From Doris montereyensis (lineage: Eukaryota > Mollusca > Gastropoda > Nudibranchia > Dorididae): a DNA stretch of 64,000 nucleotides. The notes beneath the pieces are model-generated. The model ran no database searches. It was not told the origin of the DNA and saw only the letters and a list, made by a program, of their open reading frames with translations. Positions 1 through 31,919 of this stretch are shown piece by piece. A program made the position numbers and the translations under genes. Position 1 is the first letter of the stretch, and every line of letters begins with the position of its first letter. The stretch covers positions 438,501-502,500 of the forward strand of contig JAXRKP010000057.1 of NCBI GenBank assembly GCA_037039925.1. The letters are read 5' to 3'.

Positions 1-192
1 TGATACCAAACCTCCATACAAGGCTATGAATCAGTAACTGTAGGGGGAGGAATTCTAAGAGGAAAAAGAAAACCCAGCGGGGTTCGTGTTGAAGGGGGAC
101 TTGGTTCGAATGAGTTCATTACAGACATATAGAAGCCACATGCGTTTTGATTTTTTAGAGAGAACCGTGATGCAAAACTTTTCATGCATAAT

Positions 193-475
193 AATGCATC
201 AACGCACAGGGGTAGAATTACAAAAGACATTTTGGACCATCAGACTTTGGAAACAGTGCTCTGGCTGGCCATCAGACCAGACATGAATGCAATTGAAAAC
301 TTGTGGGACATTATATAGCGATGGCCTTGAAGTCATGGAGATAGAAAAAAAAACACAGATGAACTTTTGAGAGTTTTGAAAGGTATTCGGGACAGATTCA
401 CTTATGAATTCATACAGAGAGGTTGGCGGACATCCAAGACATTGAGATTATTTCGAGTTTCCATTTTCTTTGAGC
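193..475 (+). pseudogene. Tc1/mariner-like transposase remnant (3' end)
   Basis: The plus strand from about 193 reads HNNASTHRGRITKDILDH and then, after about 16 codons, IRPDMNAIENLWDII before a stop near 315. This matches the last catalytic blocks of Tc1-type DDE transposases: an 'H-N-A-R-P-H' block with the second Asp position, then 'SPDxNPIENLWD' with the final acidic residue. Here the second block has N in place of D and the usual P-I-E is A-I-E. Further similarity with stops continues to about 475 (TDELLRVLKGIRDRF). The 5' part and terminal repeats are not visible. It is a dead fragment; the family assignment rests on motif recognition only. Confidence 0.7.
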
Positions 476-479
476 GATG

Positions 480-1320
480 CCTTGTCGCTAATGAAATGAA
501 TTTTATTAAAACTTTAATACAGATGAAGACAATTTTTTAGCTTCAATTTCATATACGAAATAGTTTATAAAATACCAGCGAAAAACAAAGTGCTACATTA
601 ATTCTGAGCATGATAAAAAAGCAGAATACGTAGAATAACAGAAATATGATTTTGCATAAATACAGAGCAAGGTAGAAACTGTTACATGAAAATTATTTTG
701 AATGGCATGCATGAAACATTACAAGTCAAAGTAGAGTGGCTACATTAAAAAAAAGGATATCAAAGGCAGTTTTTCAAATCCCAAAAATAAGCTCTTTCTC
801 CATTAGGGAAAACAGCTATTTCATAATATGCTTGTTATACAGTAGTCTCTTCCAAAATACACTGTCCATGGTTAACACATTTTTTTTTGCATTTTGGCTA
901 TGACCCATTACAGTGTATTTACATTGCCATTCATGTTTGAAAATAGATGTAAACTCTTTTGTTTTTGTTTTTTGTTATTGTGTGGGGTTTGTTATTCGTT
1001 GGTTTGAGGACAAGACCCAATAGGCCTTCTCATAGATCTGTTACATTCTTTTCTCACTCAAGACTACAAGTACAACATGGGCTAGTGGTAATGAAGACAT
1101 TCGGTAACAGTGTTGTTGTATTTTATTGATTGCCACGCGTGTCATACAGAGTACGATCTCTGTGGGTAAAAGTGACACAAGACCTTTCTCAGGTTTTCTC
1201 ACCGTGATCAAAGAGAGAGAGAGAGAGACGATCAGACTGTTTGTCTGCTAGACCTATCGAGTGAGAGAGGCAAGGGGAGGGTAATAGTGAAGATGATCAA
1301 GACTAGTTGAGAATAGTTCG
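480..1320. other. AT-rich non-coding stretch
   Basis: No exon, RNA gene or clear repeat seen beyond a short (GA)n at 1210-1228. It lies downstream (3') of the kinase gene's stop codon on the minus strand. Confidence 0.4.
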
Positions 1321-1328
1321 TTAAGATC

Positions 1329-1337
1329 TAGATGTCA

Positions 1338-1370
<33 letters not shown>

Positions 1371-1371
1371 C
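1329..1371. repeat. (CA)n microsatellite
   Basis: About 20 CA dinucleotides, followed by CTGTGTGACA. Confidence 0.95.
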
Positions 1372-1484
1372 TGTGTGACAGATTGTTTCACTGGAACGAG
1401 GCGAGAAGAGGTTATTAAGTTTATTTTTCCACAGGAATTGACTCTTTAAATGCAACAAACTGAAGACAGGCTTACAAACCCAAA

Positions 1485-1775
1485 TGCTGTAATTTGGCCA
1501 AGTCAAGCCAGCCCTTGTTGCAATTTGGTCAAGTCAAGCCAGCCCTTGTTGCATTTTGGCAAAGTTTAGCCAGCCCTTGTCTCAATTTGGCCAAGTCAAG
1601 CCAGCCCTTGTTGCAATTTGGCCAAGTCAAGCCAGCCCTTGTTGCATTTGGCCAAGTCAGTTCAGCCCTTGTCTCAATTTGGCCAAAGTCAAGCCAGCCC
1701 TTGTTGCATTTTGACAAAGTTAAGCCAGCCCTTGTCTCAATTTGGCAAAGTCAAGCCATCCCTTTATGCATTTTG
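1485..1775. repeat. Minisatellite, unit about 30-33 bp, about 9 copies
   Basis: Tandem copies built around AAGTCAAGCCAGCCCTTGTT, alternating with TTGCAATTTGGCC or CTCAATTTGGCC spacers. Copies differ by 5-15 percent. The reading frames that cross it on both strands (61-96 codons) are by-products of the repeat and are not called as genes. Confidence 0.9.
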
Positions 1776-2354
1776 AGGGGGTGATTTGCGTTGTAAAATT
1801 CGGTTACATAAAAAAATGTGCATTATGACGAATCATGCATTTTGATGGTGTGCATTTTGGCGGAGACTACTGTGTAATGAAACACACAAGTACAAAGTCA
1901 ATGCACTGTGCCCTTTTACTTTATGTCATGAAAAAGTTTGTCTGTACATTTAAATACATCTTATAACAGCTCTTGCTTTTATTCTTATTTTTCTTTTTGA
2001 AGTTCACTTGCCATACCTCCCCATTAAGAGCACATTGCACTGAAAAACACGAAAACCAAACTTGGTGATTTTACTAGATTTGGATTTTTCCCCCTTTTAT
2101 AAATATATATGCAAATATGTCTAGGTTTTCATCTGTACTTTTCACTTGATTAACGAAGTATCTAATATAATAAGACTGTCTTTTTATTCTACCTTCTAAC
2201 CATTCCTTTTATCCCTCCTCTTCACCTTAAATCTTCATCCCAATGGGTGTCTGGCCTCATTATTGACTACAAGCAAAGCTACTCAAAAGTGTAGGAATAA
2301 TCACATCGTTCAGTGAGAGAATCTATTGCGCATCATGATTCGGACTGAATACTT

Positions 2355-3115
2355 TGATTAAGCTTATTCTAAATTCGTTTTTTTTTATCAAATTTCTGGT
2401 TATTCCAAACTTAAATAAAAACAAATCAGAATTACTTCTGTGTATATTTGAACCGGTTAATCGAAATTTCTACCTGCTTACTCCAAATTTTTTCCGTCCG
2501 TGAGACAAAAAAATCAAGGTTTGATTCAATCAAATCCAGACATAAATGAGACCAAAACTTCACAATAGTCCCCTGGTTAATTTCAATTAAGGTAAACCAG
2601 TTAACACTATAGTGATAGTGATATACACACAACACCATTCAACGTTTGATGTTGTCGGTCGGAGTAAGCTGGATTGGTCACATGTTTTGACATAACTAAG
2701 TTTATTTTAGTGAAGCGGCCGTAGTGATGTGGCGGCTGGACCAAGGTGTAATGAACATCAAAGAAGGATGTGTTTCAAGCTGACTAGACAAAAATCAAAG
2801 GAAATGACACTAATGAAATGATTCCAGCTGTCTAGACCAGACGGTTCTAAAACTGATCACACATTTCATTGTTTCTGTCTGATCGATTAGGATAAATAGA
2901 GGGTGCAAATCGGTGATTCTTCAGTTGATAAAATGTCCCAAGCCTGTATATAAAATTCAAGGGCAGTGTTCGTACTCAATATACATTTCAACACCTCACA
3001 CTTGTAACAAGATCAAAATAAGGCATTTTGGTTAATCCAAATTCCCGGTTAAAGCAAATATTTTTCCAGTTCCCGTACAGTTTCGATTTAGTAGGTTCGA
3101 CTATTTCTTTTGAAT
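2355..3115. mobile_element. Possible pogo/Tigger-type non-autonomous sequence
   Basis: Two blocks (about 2365-2510 and 3020-3110) are rich in 'GGTTAATCCAAATTC', 'GGTTATTCCAAAC' and 'CGGTTAAAGC' phrases, which resemble the terminal regions of pogo/Tigger elements in animals. The blocks run in the same direction rather than inverted, so I cannot define one intact element. No transposase is visible. Confidence 0.3.
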
Positions 3116-3420
3116 AAAAAAAAACAAAACAAAAATTAGTCATCTTATTTTGACCTTATGATAAGGATCAAAAGTAAATTTCAAGTTCACTCATATGACT
3201 ATTTTCCTTATGACATTAATTTCCCTTTTATCTATAGCATAAACTAAAAAAAGTAACTTTATAGTATTTGGAAAGATTATCTAAAATAAATAAATAAAAA
3301 AGTTTTTGGGGCAAAGGGAATGGGGATGGACATGAAAACTTAAGTTTTGAATCTATGAAAGAGGAAAGACAATACACCTGAGTTAGTAATAGTAATGAAT
3401 AATATTGCTTTAGTAATGAA

Positions 3421-3664
<244 letters not shown>

Positions 3665-3730
3665 TAATTCATTATGTCATGTAAAATGAGATTGAAAAAT
3701 GAATGTGAACAAAGTATTTTTATGTAATCA

Positions 3731-22576
<18,846 letters not shown>

Positions 22577-22699
22577 TTTTCTCCCTTCCCTCCATTTACT
22601 TCCCAAAGTTTGACCAGGAAATTTCACTATTGAATTGAAGATCGCTATTTGAAAAAAGATATTTAAATATGAATATTGATAATTGACCAAGATATTTCT

Positions 22700-24700
22700 C
22701 TGCTTTTTTCAATCACAAGGTGGTATAAATATATTCAAATAAAAAAAGTTATTGATCAGGTTCAATAAATGTGTAACATTATCTACCTTTTGTTATTTTT
22801 AATGCTAATGCGAGTGATAAAAGATTCTAATCATCTATAAAAAAGATATCTCTGTTCCATTTTTGGCAAATACATGTCACATAGTATTTAATGTTTTGGT
22901 GATTTCTTTCATTTTTAATAATTTTGTGTGATGAACTCTCTAATCGTATATCTAAAGTAATAACATTTTAGTTATCAAATCAAAATCAAGTCAAATGAAA
23001 CATATCTAAAGAGGAAAAAACCCCCAAAACAAACAAAATAAACAACAACAAAGAGACAACAAAACAAAGATCCATGAGAATTCAATCAGAGAATAGATAA
23101 GTATCCTTTAAATTATCTTTGGCGATAGAAATATGATCTATTCCTGATGTTCTTTTTCTAATTTTGGAACAAATTGTTATAAGGAGAATTAGAAGAAGAG
23201 AGAAGGCATTGCCCAAGACTAATGTCTCAAAAGAAGAAAAGAGGAAGAAAAAAAAGAAAAGAAGAGGAAGAAGAAGAAGAGGAAGAAAAAGAAGAAGAAG
23301 AAAAAGAAGAAAGAGGAGGAGGAGGATGAGGAGGAAGAAGAGGATGATGCGTTGAAGAAGCAGAAAAGAAAAAAGAAGAAGGCGAAGAGGAAGAAGAAAA
23401 AGTGAGGAAGAGGAAAACAAAAAGAAGGAAAAATTGGCTATCGGATATTTCATAGCATGTGACATAAGAAATCAACTTTATTAAAAGGAAAGTCTAACAA
23501 TGTAACAATGCACATCTCAATCTCCTGTCTTCATTACTTTATCACTATAAGTTGAGGCTCATAATAGTTATCTCAAACAGGTGATAAGAATTGCAATTAT
23601 TGACACATTAGAGTATTTGTCTTTATTTTAAATTATACAAATCTTCATATCCTTGATGTTAAAAGTGCATTTCACTTCACTTACCTCAACATCACATATG
23701 CTTAGAAAAAATGAACATAGTAGTACCAGCTTGATACACTCAATCACAACTCAGTCTGGCAACAAAAACATCAAATCAAATATCAATTTCTCATTATAAA
23801 CATTATTGTTATTAGTATTCAAAAAAATATTTTGTTTAAATGAATATGAATCTCATTCCTTTACTTTTAGGCTCAAGATCTGTTATCGACGGTTGGTGTT
23901 TTAAATCAATTACTTAAAACAGGCATTATGGATTAGCTCCGGTTAGCTGCAAATGTGGCCCATTTAGTTAACCTATCGATCATATAACGCATCAATCTAA
24001 AAATACTACAAAATTTACTGTAATTCTGATTCGACTTTTACTTTAGATAAACAGTTCAGTAGATAAGATATAAGATCTTGATCTCTATGCCTACTTGTAA
24101 AAATAACCACTATAAGCCATCCACATAGCGTAGCGCGTGACGTTGATTCTTACTGAAAGAATTTTTAATGTTTCTGTATCGCGTAGCATGACTATTGCCA
24201 ACTAGGTTAGGTCTAAGGGAGGCACTGTGAACTAATTACAATCGATACATTGCAAGGGTGCGTTTCTAAAATCGATCAGTTTGTTTACCTCGACAACAGA
24301 ATATCCATACTGTTCTTACATTTCGCCATAAAAGAGCTCGACAAGAACCCAACAGTGACAAAAGAAGGAATCTCTTTTTACGAAAAACAAATCCGAATCC
24401 GGGTGTTTGAAAAATCAACAGAGACAAAAGAAAAAGTGTAAAAAAATCATTGCGATAAGTAAATCAAATTTCATTACTGTTAGGAAGAAAAATACATTTG
24501 ATAATGAATGTCGTTTCGAGTTTAGATGGAATTAATCACCTCATAAGCAAGATGCGTGAATACGTGAGTGTTAATGAGCATACAGTTAAAGTTACACTAC
24601 ATCCCAAGAAGAAAAAGCATGCAAAGTAAAGCCCTTGATTAACAACTAGATCGGGTTAATTTTGGCCTGATGATACATCTCCATTTCATTTGTTTACCGT
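22700..24700. other. Intergenic AT-rich stretch; purine-rich tract at 23170-23440
   Basis: No gene recognised. The tract GAAGAAGAGGAAGAAAAAG-like at 23170-23440 yields long Lys/Arg or Phe/Ser frames that are compositional artefacts. The kinase gene's promoter should lie in this stretch, but no core motif can be named with confidence. Confidence 0.4.
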
Positions 24701-24767
24701 TTGGTCAATTTTGAGACGTTTTTTTAGGAAAAAAAACGCTGGCCTCGATCTAGAATTTAGATACAAT

Positions 24768-24875
24768 GTAGTAGAGCTGGGCAAAGCTCGAGCTGAAGAT
24801 CGAGCTGTTCGATCTTTCAAGTGGACTTCAAAGATCGAGCCTGGTAGGTAAGATCGAGTTCGATCTTATGTCGTC
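24768..24875. repeat. 'GATCGAGCT' cluster, relative of 27300 and 29945 segments
   Basis: GCTGGGCAAAGCTCGAGCTG, GATCGAGCTGTTCGATC and AGATCGAGTTCGATC. The segment at 29945-30075 has GTCGAGCTTTGCCGAGC followed by TACAATGTAG, the reverse-complement arrangement of TACAATGTAG...AGCTGGGCAAAGCTCG here. Confidence 0.55.
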
Positions 24876-25026
24876 ACTAGAAAATAGAGTTAGTTGAAGT
24901 AGCAGCAGTGTCAAGAAAACAAGAACAATTTTGATGAGAACGAAAGTAGCATACGTGCTAGTGAATGTCGAGAAATAAATATGCATCTAATGTGTGTATA
25001 GTGTGGAACGTACGTTCCAATATTGT

Positions 25027-25171
25027 TCTCTTCTTCTTCTTCTTCTTCTACTTTTTTTCTTCTTCTTCTTCTTCTTTACAACACCCGTAACACATATTAT
25101 GCTTCTACTCTTCTACTACTAATAACGACAGCAACAGCAACACTAATACTACTACTATCACAACAACAACA

Positions 25172-25224
<53 letters not shown>

Positions 25225-25227
25225 TAT

Positions 25228-25295
<68 letters not shown>
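25027..25295. repeat. (CTT)n then (CTA)n array
   Basis: CTT repeats to 25075, a mixed segment, then CTA repeats 25168-25295. Poly-Leu or Val frames are artefacts. Confidence 0.95.
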
Positions 25296-25654
25296 ACAAT
25301 CGTAAGCTTAGTAATAACAACATCAGCGATATAACTTGTAATAACATCTAGATTAGCTTATACATGTAGGCCTATGACGATATGCGATAGCTCTAGATTT
25401 AGATCTGAACCCAGTGGAGTTTTATTTGATCTGTTCTTGATCTAGACTATATATATATATAGATGTTGTCGCTTTAGGTTTTGCATTGTCTTTCCTACGT
25501 TGCTTTGATTATGTTGCCGCCTCTGGTTTGCCACTTCCACTGTTATTGGTGTGGGTTTACAACCAGGCGACCTAAGAGATCACATAGATTTACAGCGACG
25601 CAACAACCAGCACTAGCTCGTGCTGCACTCGGTAGGGGGTTCGTGCAGGTCGGG

Positions 25655-25760
25655 CATTCAAAGAAACAACAAACAACAAGTTTTGCGAATCGAATTCACA
25701 AACTTTCATTTTACATGCAGAGCACAAAACACTGATCTCTCAAACGTTGGTATGCAATAT
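25655..25760. repeat. Local duplication, copy 1
   Basis: ACAAGTTTTGCGAATCGAAT...CACAAACTTTCATTTTACAT...AAACGTTGGTATG. The second copy lies at 26788-26885 (ACAAGTTTTGCAAATGTAAC ... AAACGTTGGTATGAG), about 1.13 kb away in direct orientation. Confidence 0.8.
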
Positions 25761-25817
25761 GAAATATAGCGATGTATGATATTATATTGAATAATGCAAT
25801 GAAAGAATGGAAACAAT

Positions 25818-25869
25818 GAGTATTACCAAAGACAATATAAACCAGTTTATATGGTCTTTGGTAATACTC
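25818..25869. repeat. Near-perfect 25-bp inverted repeat
   Basis: GAGTATTACCAAAGACAATA + TAAAC, two bases, then GTTTATATGGTCTTTGGTAA + TACTC. One mismatch over 25 pairs, so it is almost a pure palindrome. It lies between the two copies of the 25655/26788 duplication. Confidence 0.93.
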
Positions 25870-26349
25870 AGCCTAATAGCCAAGGAGCACAAAAGACACA
25901 ACTTGTTAACAATCTAGGGCATTTAACAAGTCCATCCAAAGAGAGAGAGAGAGGTGGGGGGGGGGGGTGCAACTTGTTTACTTTGAGTGCGCTGTCAATG
26001 TATAGACATTCATAGGCTAATGCTTTGAGTAAAGCAAGACGGCTATACATGGAATTATAATATCCACTTAACTCCGTTGCACACTGTTACTAGTGTTACA
26101 ATTATTCTACACAGTTATCTCCTTTGACATTTATTTGTTTTGCAACCCCGAAAAACGTGACATTTCTAATATATGTATAATGGGGACATAATCTCATACA
26201 TTAATACATTGTATTATAATCAACTCCTAGTTATTTCATAGTAACAAGCCAGTATGTTATAATGACATCAACCAAAGGTAAAAAGGCAAAAGCACGTATG
26301 AAGAAAAAAATGCACACATGAAGAACAAAGGTATAAGAAGTATATGACT

Positions 26350-26646
<297 letters not shown>

Positions 26647-26787
26647 TAAGTAATACATGGGCAATATATATTAGTATTATTAGATGTGTAATAATTGATA
26701 TTAATCCACACTAACATAAAAAAGCATGATCTAATATAGCGTAAAATATAATGAAGCAATCATAAACAGCGTACGTACCTGTCAAGG

Positions 26788-26885
26788 AAACAACCAATAA
26801 CAAGTTTTGCAAATGTAACTTCACAAACTTTAATGTTATACATGCATAGCACAAAACACCGACTGCTGTCAAACGTTGGTATGAG
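26788..26885. repeat. Local duplication, copy 2
   Basis: Matches 25655-25760 with about 15 percent difference. The intervening (GA)n and palindrome are not part of the unit. Confidence 0.78.
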
Positions 26886-27319
26886 TCATGAGGAATGACA
26901 TCGACGTACCTGCCAGTCTCTTTCAGAAGGTGCGGGGATCACGTGATGATTGACTGACTTTTACGCTGCGATTACTGTTTTTGTGCTAAGCGGGTTTCCT
27001 TTTGGTATGCAATAATTAATTTAACATTATTAACATGTTGAGCCGACATACGTGGCTCGCAATGACCAATAATGACCATACTACATAAATGACAATGATG
27101 ACCGTTCTACATAATTGACAATAATGACCATATTACATAACTTACAATAATGAACATACTACATAGATCTAGAACATTTCCCCTGTAATCTAATATATGG
27201 GTTTTTTGGTCTGAGTTGCTATGCTTTCATTTCCTTTGCCTTTGTTATCTCCTGTTCAGTTTCTGTAATCTGCAATCATTCATCCTTTTCCTCCCAAAAA
27301 CTCAAACGTAAATCCTGCT

Positions 27320-27565
27320 CAGCCAGTAGCACACGATCGGACTTGGAAGGTCAAGGTAAAAAAGCTCAAAGTAACACAAGATCGGACCGATTTCGAAGTC
27401 GACCTAAAACGCTCGAAACAGTCAAGATCGGACTTCGAAGGTTGAGCTAAAAAAACTCGTAACAGTCAAGATCGGACTTCGAAGGTTGAGCTAAAAAAAA
27501 ACTCGAAACAGTCAGGATCGGACTTCAAGCTCGAGCTAAAAAAACTCGATACAGCATAGGATTGG
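27320..27565. repeat. About 55-bp imperfect tandem repeat ('GATCGGACTTCGAAGG')
   Basis: About four units of AAAACTCGAAACAGTCAAG + ATCGGACTTCGAAGGTTGAG + CT. Related in wording to the GATCGAGCT clusters at 24768 and 29945. Confidence 0.8.
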
Positions 27566-27864
27566 AATTCGAAGGCCTCCTATTTGCTTAGGGAGACACT
27601 GCTCTCAGACGACTTCTTTTATATTTACAGACATACATGTGTCTTTTATGTTTTATTTAAGTCAACCAGTCATCCGTGTGTTCTTTCAATTTGCCTTTCT
27701 TTTTTTCATTTTATAGATTGAATGTATATTTTTTTGCGTGGCGGGCATACTAGATCTAGTTCGTCGAACTAGGGGTCCAATACCCCTGAACTGACATAAT
27801 TTCAGATTTATTTTCTCCCTTATCCATAATAAGAATTCAGTGAAATTTGCTGTAAAGGTAGGTG

Positions 27865-27990
27865 ATAATGTAGCCATTGTGCCCTAGGTGATAGTGTAGC
27901 CATTGTGCCCTAGGTGATAGTGTAGCCATTGTGCCCTAGGTGATAGTGTAGCCATTGTGCCCTAGGTGATAGTGTAGCCATTGTGCCCAT
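27865..27990. repeat. 26-bp minisatellite, about 5 copies
   Basis: The unit GTGATAGTGTAGCCATTGTG + CCCTAG is repeated almost without change, so it is probably recent. Confidence 0.95.
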
Positions 27991-28512
27991 TTGAGTAAAT
28001 TTTCATAAGATCGAAGCGGCGCAGGATCAAGGTTCAAGCCTCGACCCATCGGGAGCGGGGAGACATGGCGTGTGGCGACGCCTCTCACCCTCACCTCACA
28101 TCACCGCCGTCACTGGTTTCGTGGATGACGTGGGTGGTGCACCAGTGCATGCATCCGTACTTGGCCTAAATATAGATCTAGTTAAAAGCAAGACCTAGAT
28201 CTACACGAAGGTACGCACGTGGACACAGTGGAGTCGAACGCAAGCCTCCTTAATAAACGTATTATGTAAGCTCAGGGTCGCACCATTGTAGGTCAACTCA
28301 GTTTTTCTTTAAGGTATGATCTCCGATGTTATCCGCCGCCTTAACCATGGCTTATGCCGACGATAGTACTACATGTATTTTCGTTTTATTTGTGTCCATC
28401 ATAGTTCCCCCTTTATTATTGAAACAATTTGAAACAAAACACTTTCATTAACATTGTAAAGTCAGTATAATTTTGTCATTGATAAGGACAATGAAATGTA
28501 TGCTAATCATTT

Positions 28513-28658
<146 letters not shown>

Positions 28659-29235
28659 TCAGTTAGTTTAGGGTGCAACATGGAAAGGGGCCGTTATAAA
28701 TAGTTAAAATAATTGTATAGATCTATGTAATATGGCTCTGATTTAAATATAGAATATTAGTATTGAATTATTATTAACTGTTTCACTCTTTCACTTCCAC
28801 TAGGGCTTACTATTATTCTGATCAAAGGTGGCAGTCGGTAATGGACGGTGGTGTGGGGGGGGGAGGAGTGGAAGTTCTGTTTGCTGCGAGTATTTATTGT
28901 TTTGACTTCTGAGATCTGTCTTTCGGGAGATTATGGTAGGAAGGAGATGTTTGCTTCCTCGGCAGACAAGTTAATAATGTGTTGCTCTCAAATCCCCTCC
29001 TCTCTTTCTTCTTCTCTTATCCCCTCTTCTCACCCTTTCCCCTCCCATCAGTCTCCCTCAACTTCGTATGACGCTCTCTTTCTTTGTTTCTCTGGCTGAG
29101 TGTGCGTAATGCTATGTGATAATGGCATCCGATTTCAACTGAACATGTTAATTTTTTTTTTTGATATAGACAATTTTAACAATTACCATTGTACTCGGCA
29201 TGGTTTAATAAGCTAATTAAAAAACAAATTTCTAT

Positions 29236-29950
29236 TATATGGTTGCCATGGGAACGCCGCCATCTTGGATTTATGAAAATAGCTACAACAATAGACGTTT
29301 TTAGTTTTGAACAAACTTGGCTGTAACTTCGAACGCGCGTTATTCGGTTATCTAGCTGCACCCAGTAGCTTTTTTGGATAAATTGAACGGTATTGATTTT
29401 ATGAATCTTTTGAAGATGCATATAGCAACCTTCCCAATTTTTGGCAAATCTAATCACAATAAAAAAAAAAAAATGTGCTACTCTAGGTGAAGTTTTGTTT
29501 TTGCGTCATAGATGCTAAATATACTAAAATTAGGGACAATCTGACAAAACATAAAAAAGGAGATCGCAAACCACTGTCAAAAAGTAATATTTCGAGAAAT
29601 CGCCTTTTAAATATTTTTTTTGCATTATTTGAAGTTTTTTCGCATATAAACATAGAAAAGAATTAGTATAATATTTTGAAACGTGATACAATCTTGAGAG
29701 GCTCTCAAATGCTTCTTGTTGACCCTATTTCAACTACTCCGGGTCCCTTATGCTCGTGTCGGGTGGCAATTTTCTTATGACAGTTATCGTTAAAAAAATC
29801 CCCGTATAAAATAAAATAATCGATGATGAGCTTTTTATGATATCAATGCGAAGGAAATGAACTGCTGCATCTAGTAGTGCAATAAATGAGATTTGTCCGA
29901 TTTGTGGTACAAAACTAAAAATGCCTTCCTCAGGACCTGCCTCCGCATCT
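29236..29950 (+). mobile_element. Dispersed repeat family C, copy 2
   Basis: ATGGTTGCCATGGGAACGCC + GCCATCTTGGATTTATGA at the start, CTTGAGAGGCTCTCAAATGC near 29693, and TTTTTATGATATCAATGCGA + AGGAAATGAACTGC near 29835. Order and spacing match copy 1 at 20730. Confidence 0.75.
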
Positions 29951-30078
29951 TAAGACAAGTTAGGGTTGCTAAAGGTCAAGGTCCAGCTTTTCGAACTTTA
30001 AGTGTCGATCCTAAAGATCGAGCGATGTTTGAAAAGTCGAGCTTTGCCGAGCAGTACAATGTAGATCTATTATTTACG
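29945..30078. repeat. 'GTCGAGCTTTGCCGAGC' repeat segment
   Basis: AAGGTCAAGGTCCAGCTTTT...GATCCTAAAGATCGAGCGAT...GTCGAGCTTTGCCGAGCAGT. A diverged inverse relative of 24768-24875. Confidence 0.5.
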
Positions 30079-30989
30079 TTATAGTTTTACAAAATCTTTG
30101 TTTTACTTTCGATTTTACGTTCGACGGACACTATGAGGATGTCGGACACCGTTGAAGATAAAGAAGGTGTGTTTTAAAAAATAACTGATATCGTCAATGG
30201 TTTTACCTTGTACATTCTATAATTTTGCCTCCTGCAATTAGAATATCAGTGTGCGTCAGTTGAAATGAACCAATGAATCATTGAAGGCCCTAGAGTTAGA
30301 GGCTAAAAATCTAGATTAGAAAGGTGGGTAACATCAACACGGTTATTTTTTAAAGTATAACATCAGTACAGCTGGTCAGTTCTATTTAATGTGTTCTCTT
30401 AATTTCACTGAAAAATCTCTTTAATTCAATGAAAACTCTCATTTCAATAAAAAAAAGTAAATGCTTTTTGTTCCATACCCAGAGTAAAGTAGGCTATGCG
30501 CTACCCCTTAACCTTAAGTAGAGCTCGCTGTGTTACTGGAAGTAGCTGAAGTGACCTTCTTACAGTCAGTGGTTTCCCCAGCCATTTGCATGAAAAAACG
30601 AGTGTGTTCAACGGGTGAAGCTAGGATTTAGACTTAGTTTGAACAAGGAGTTCACATTTACAGATGAAAGAAGACCTATAAAACATACATTTTCTATAAG
30701 TTGAAAGAAAAAGGAATTCATATTGAGATGTTAATGCAACAAGAGAAACTTAAACTAAAGACTAAACAATATTAGCGATAGCCGATGTAATCAACTTAGG
30801 CTTGCACGAAGTGTGTTGAATGGAAAAACGTCACTTTGACTAGTTTGTGAATATGATAACAAGGCTACCTGGAAAGCCACGAGCTTAAAATAGATTGTAA
30901 TGTCATTGGTTGTTATTTAACTATCAACTCAAAGTTCAAACTACGTCATAAACCATGTAAGGAAAGTGGAAATTTCCATTCAAGAAGCC

Positions 30990-31125
30990 TAGGTGTCTCG
31001 CCCGAAATATAGGGCCTGCACGCTTCCTGTGCCAATGACGGCGGCCCTAAATATAGGGCCTGCGCGTTTCCCGGGCGGACGGCAACACGCCCTTTATTTA
31101 GGTCCGGCGCTTTTCTTAGGTTGAG
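30990..31125. repeat. GC-rich direct repeat with 'AATATAGGGCCTGC' core
   Basis: CGAAATATAGGGCCTGCACG + CTTCC and CTAAATATAGGGCCTGCGCG + TTTCC are about 49 bp apart, followed by GCCCTTTATTTAGGTCCGGC, a partly inverted relative. The GC content stands out sharply from the AT-rich surroundings. Confidence 0.7.
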
Positions 31126-31129
31126 AGGT

Positions 31130-31915
31130 CAATGCGCCATATCACAGAAATTTGCAAAACTAACACTTTTATTTTCGCATCACAAGAATTTCCCTCTTTT
31201 AACACATTCACACCATCAAGCTTGCATAAGAGTGTTATTATTTTTAGTATAACTGCATGGGGAGGAAATACAAGAGATAGAGAAAAGAAGAAATTTAATA
31301 GGACACTGGAACACATAGGGGAACTCATAAATGATGTAGAGCCGGAGAAATTTGAAGATCTGTATGAAATTCAATGTAAGATCAAACTCAGGAGTATACT
31401 TAAAGACAACACCCTCTTTTCTCCATACCCAAAACAAGTAGTAGAAGCGGTCGACTTATAATACATATTTAAAATCCCGCACTGAGAGATATTTTAGATC
31501 TTTTCTTCCAAGCGCCATACGAAAGTTTGACCATACCTTACTTTGAAAGCACAATGGCATTTTCCTCACAATGTTTAAGAAATGTAAAAAGATGGATGGC
31601 GAATGAATGATTTATGATAAGTTAATGAATGTGTATGAAGCTAAACTTATTTGTCTATAATTATTCTATCTTTTTTAATTTTTAATTTTTTTTTATGTAT
31701 ATTGTTTCACTGCACTATTTATTTACCCACCTTTGAATTTTTGTATACTTCTCCTAAAATCTAAACATTTAATAATTAACTACGTTAAATTTGCTTTTAA
31801 TTTGAATGCATTGATGTATTTTTTTATTTTCAAACGGAAATTGTGATAACACAAGTATAATTTCCTTTTTTTAAAGGATCACTAAAGATGATTGAAATTG
31901 AAATTTGAAATTGAA
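31130..31915 (+). pseudogene. Non-LTR retrotransposon 3' end (LINE copy B)
   Basis: The plus frame reads SLHKSVIIFSITAWGGNTRD, then KKKFNRTLEHIGELIND and YEIQCKIKLRSILKDNTLF. After a slip it continues in a KSRTERYFRSFLPSAIRKF-like ending near 31480-31530. This is the same C-terminal RT region as copy A (CWGGNTR). The 3' end has a (GAAATT)n tail at 31886-31915, comparable to copy A's TTGAATTGAATT tail. Confidence 0.72.
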
Positions 31916-31919
31916 ATTG

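Noticed and set aside
23082..23475. Leu/Phe/Ser and Lys/Arg frames
   Set aside because: Purine-rich low-complexity tract read in several frames; no homology.
24250..24441. Plus frame of 63 codons (MQGCVSKIDQFVYLDN)
   Set aside because: Reads like a protein but has no recognised homology, and no splice partners are visible.
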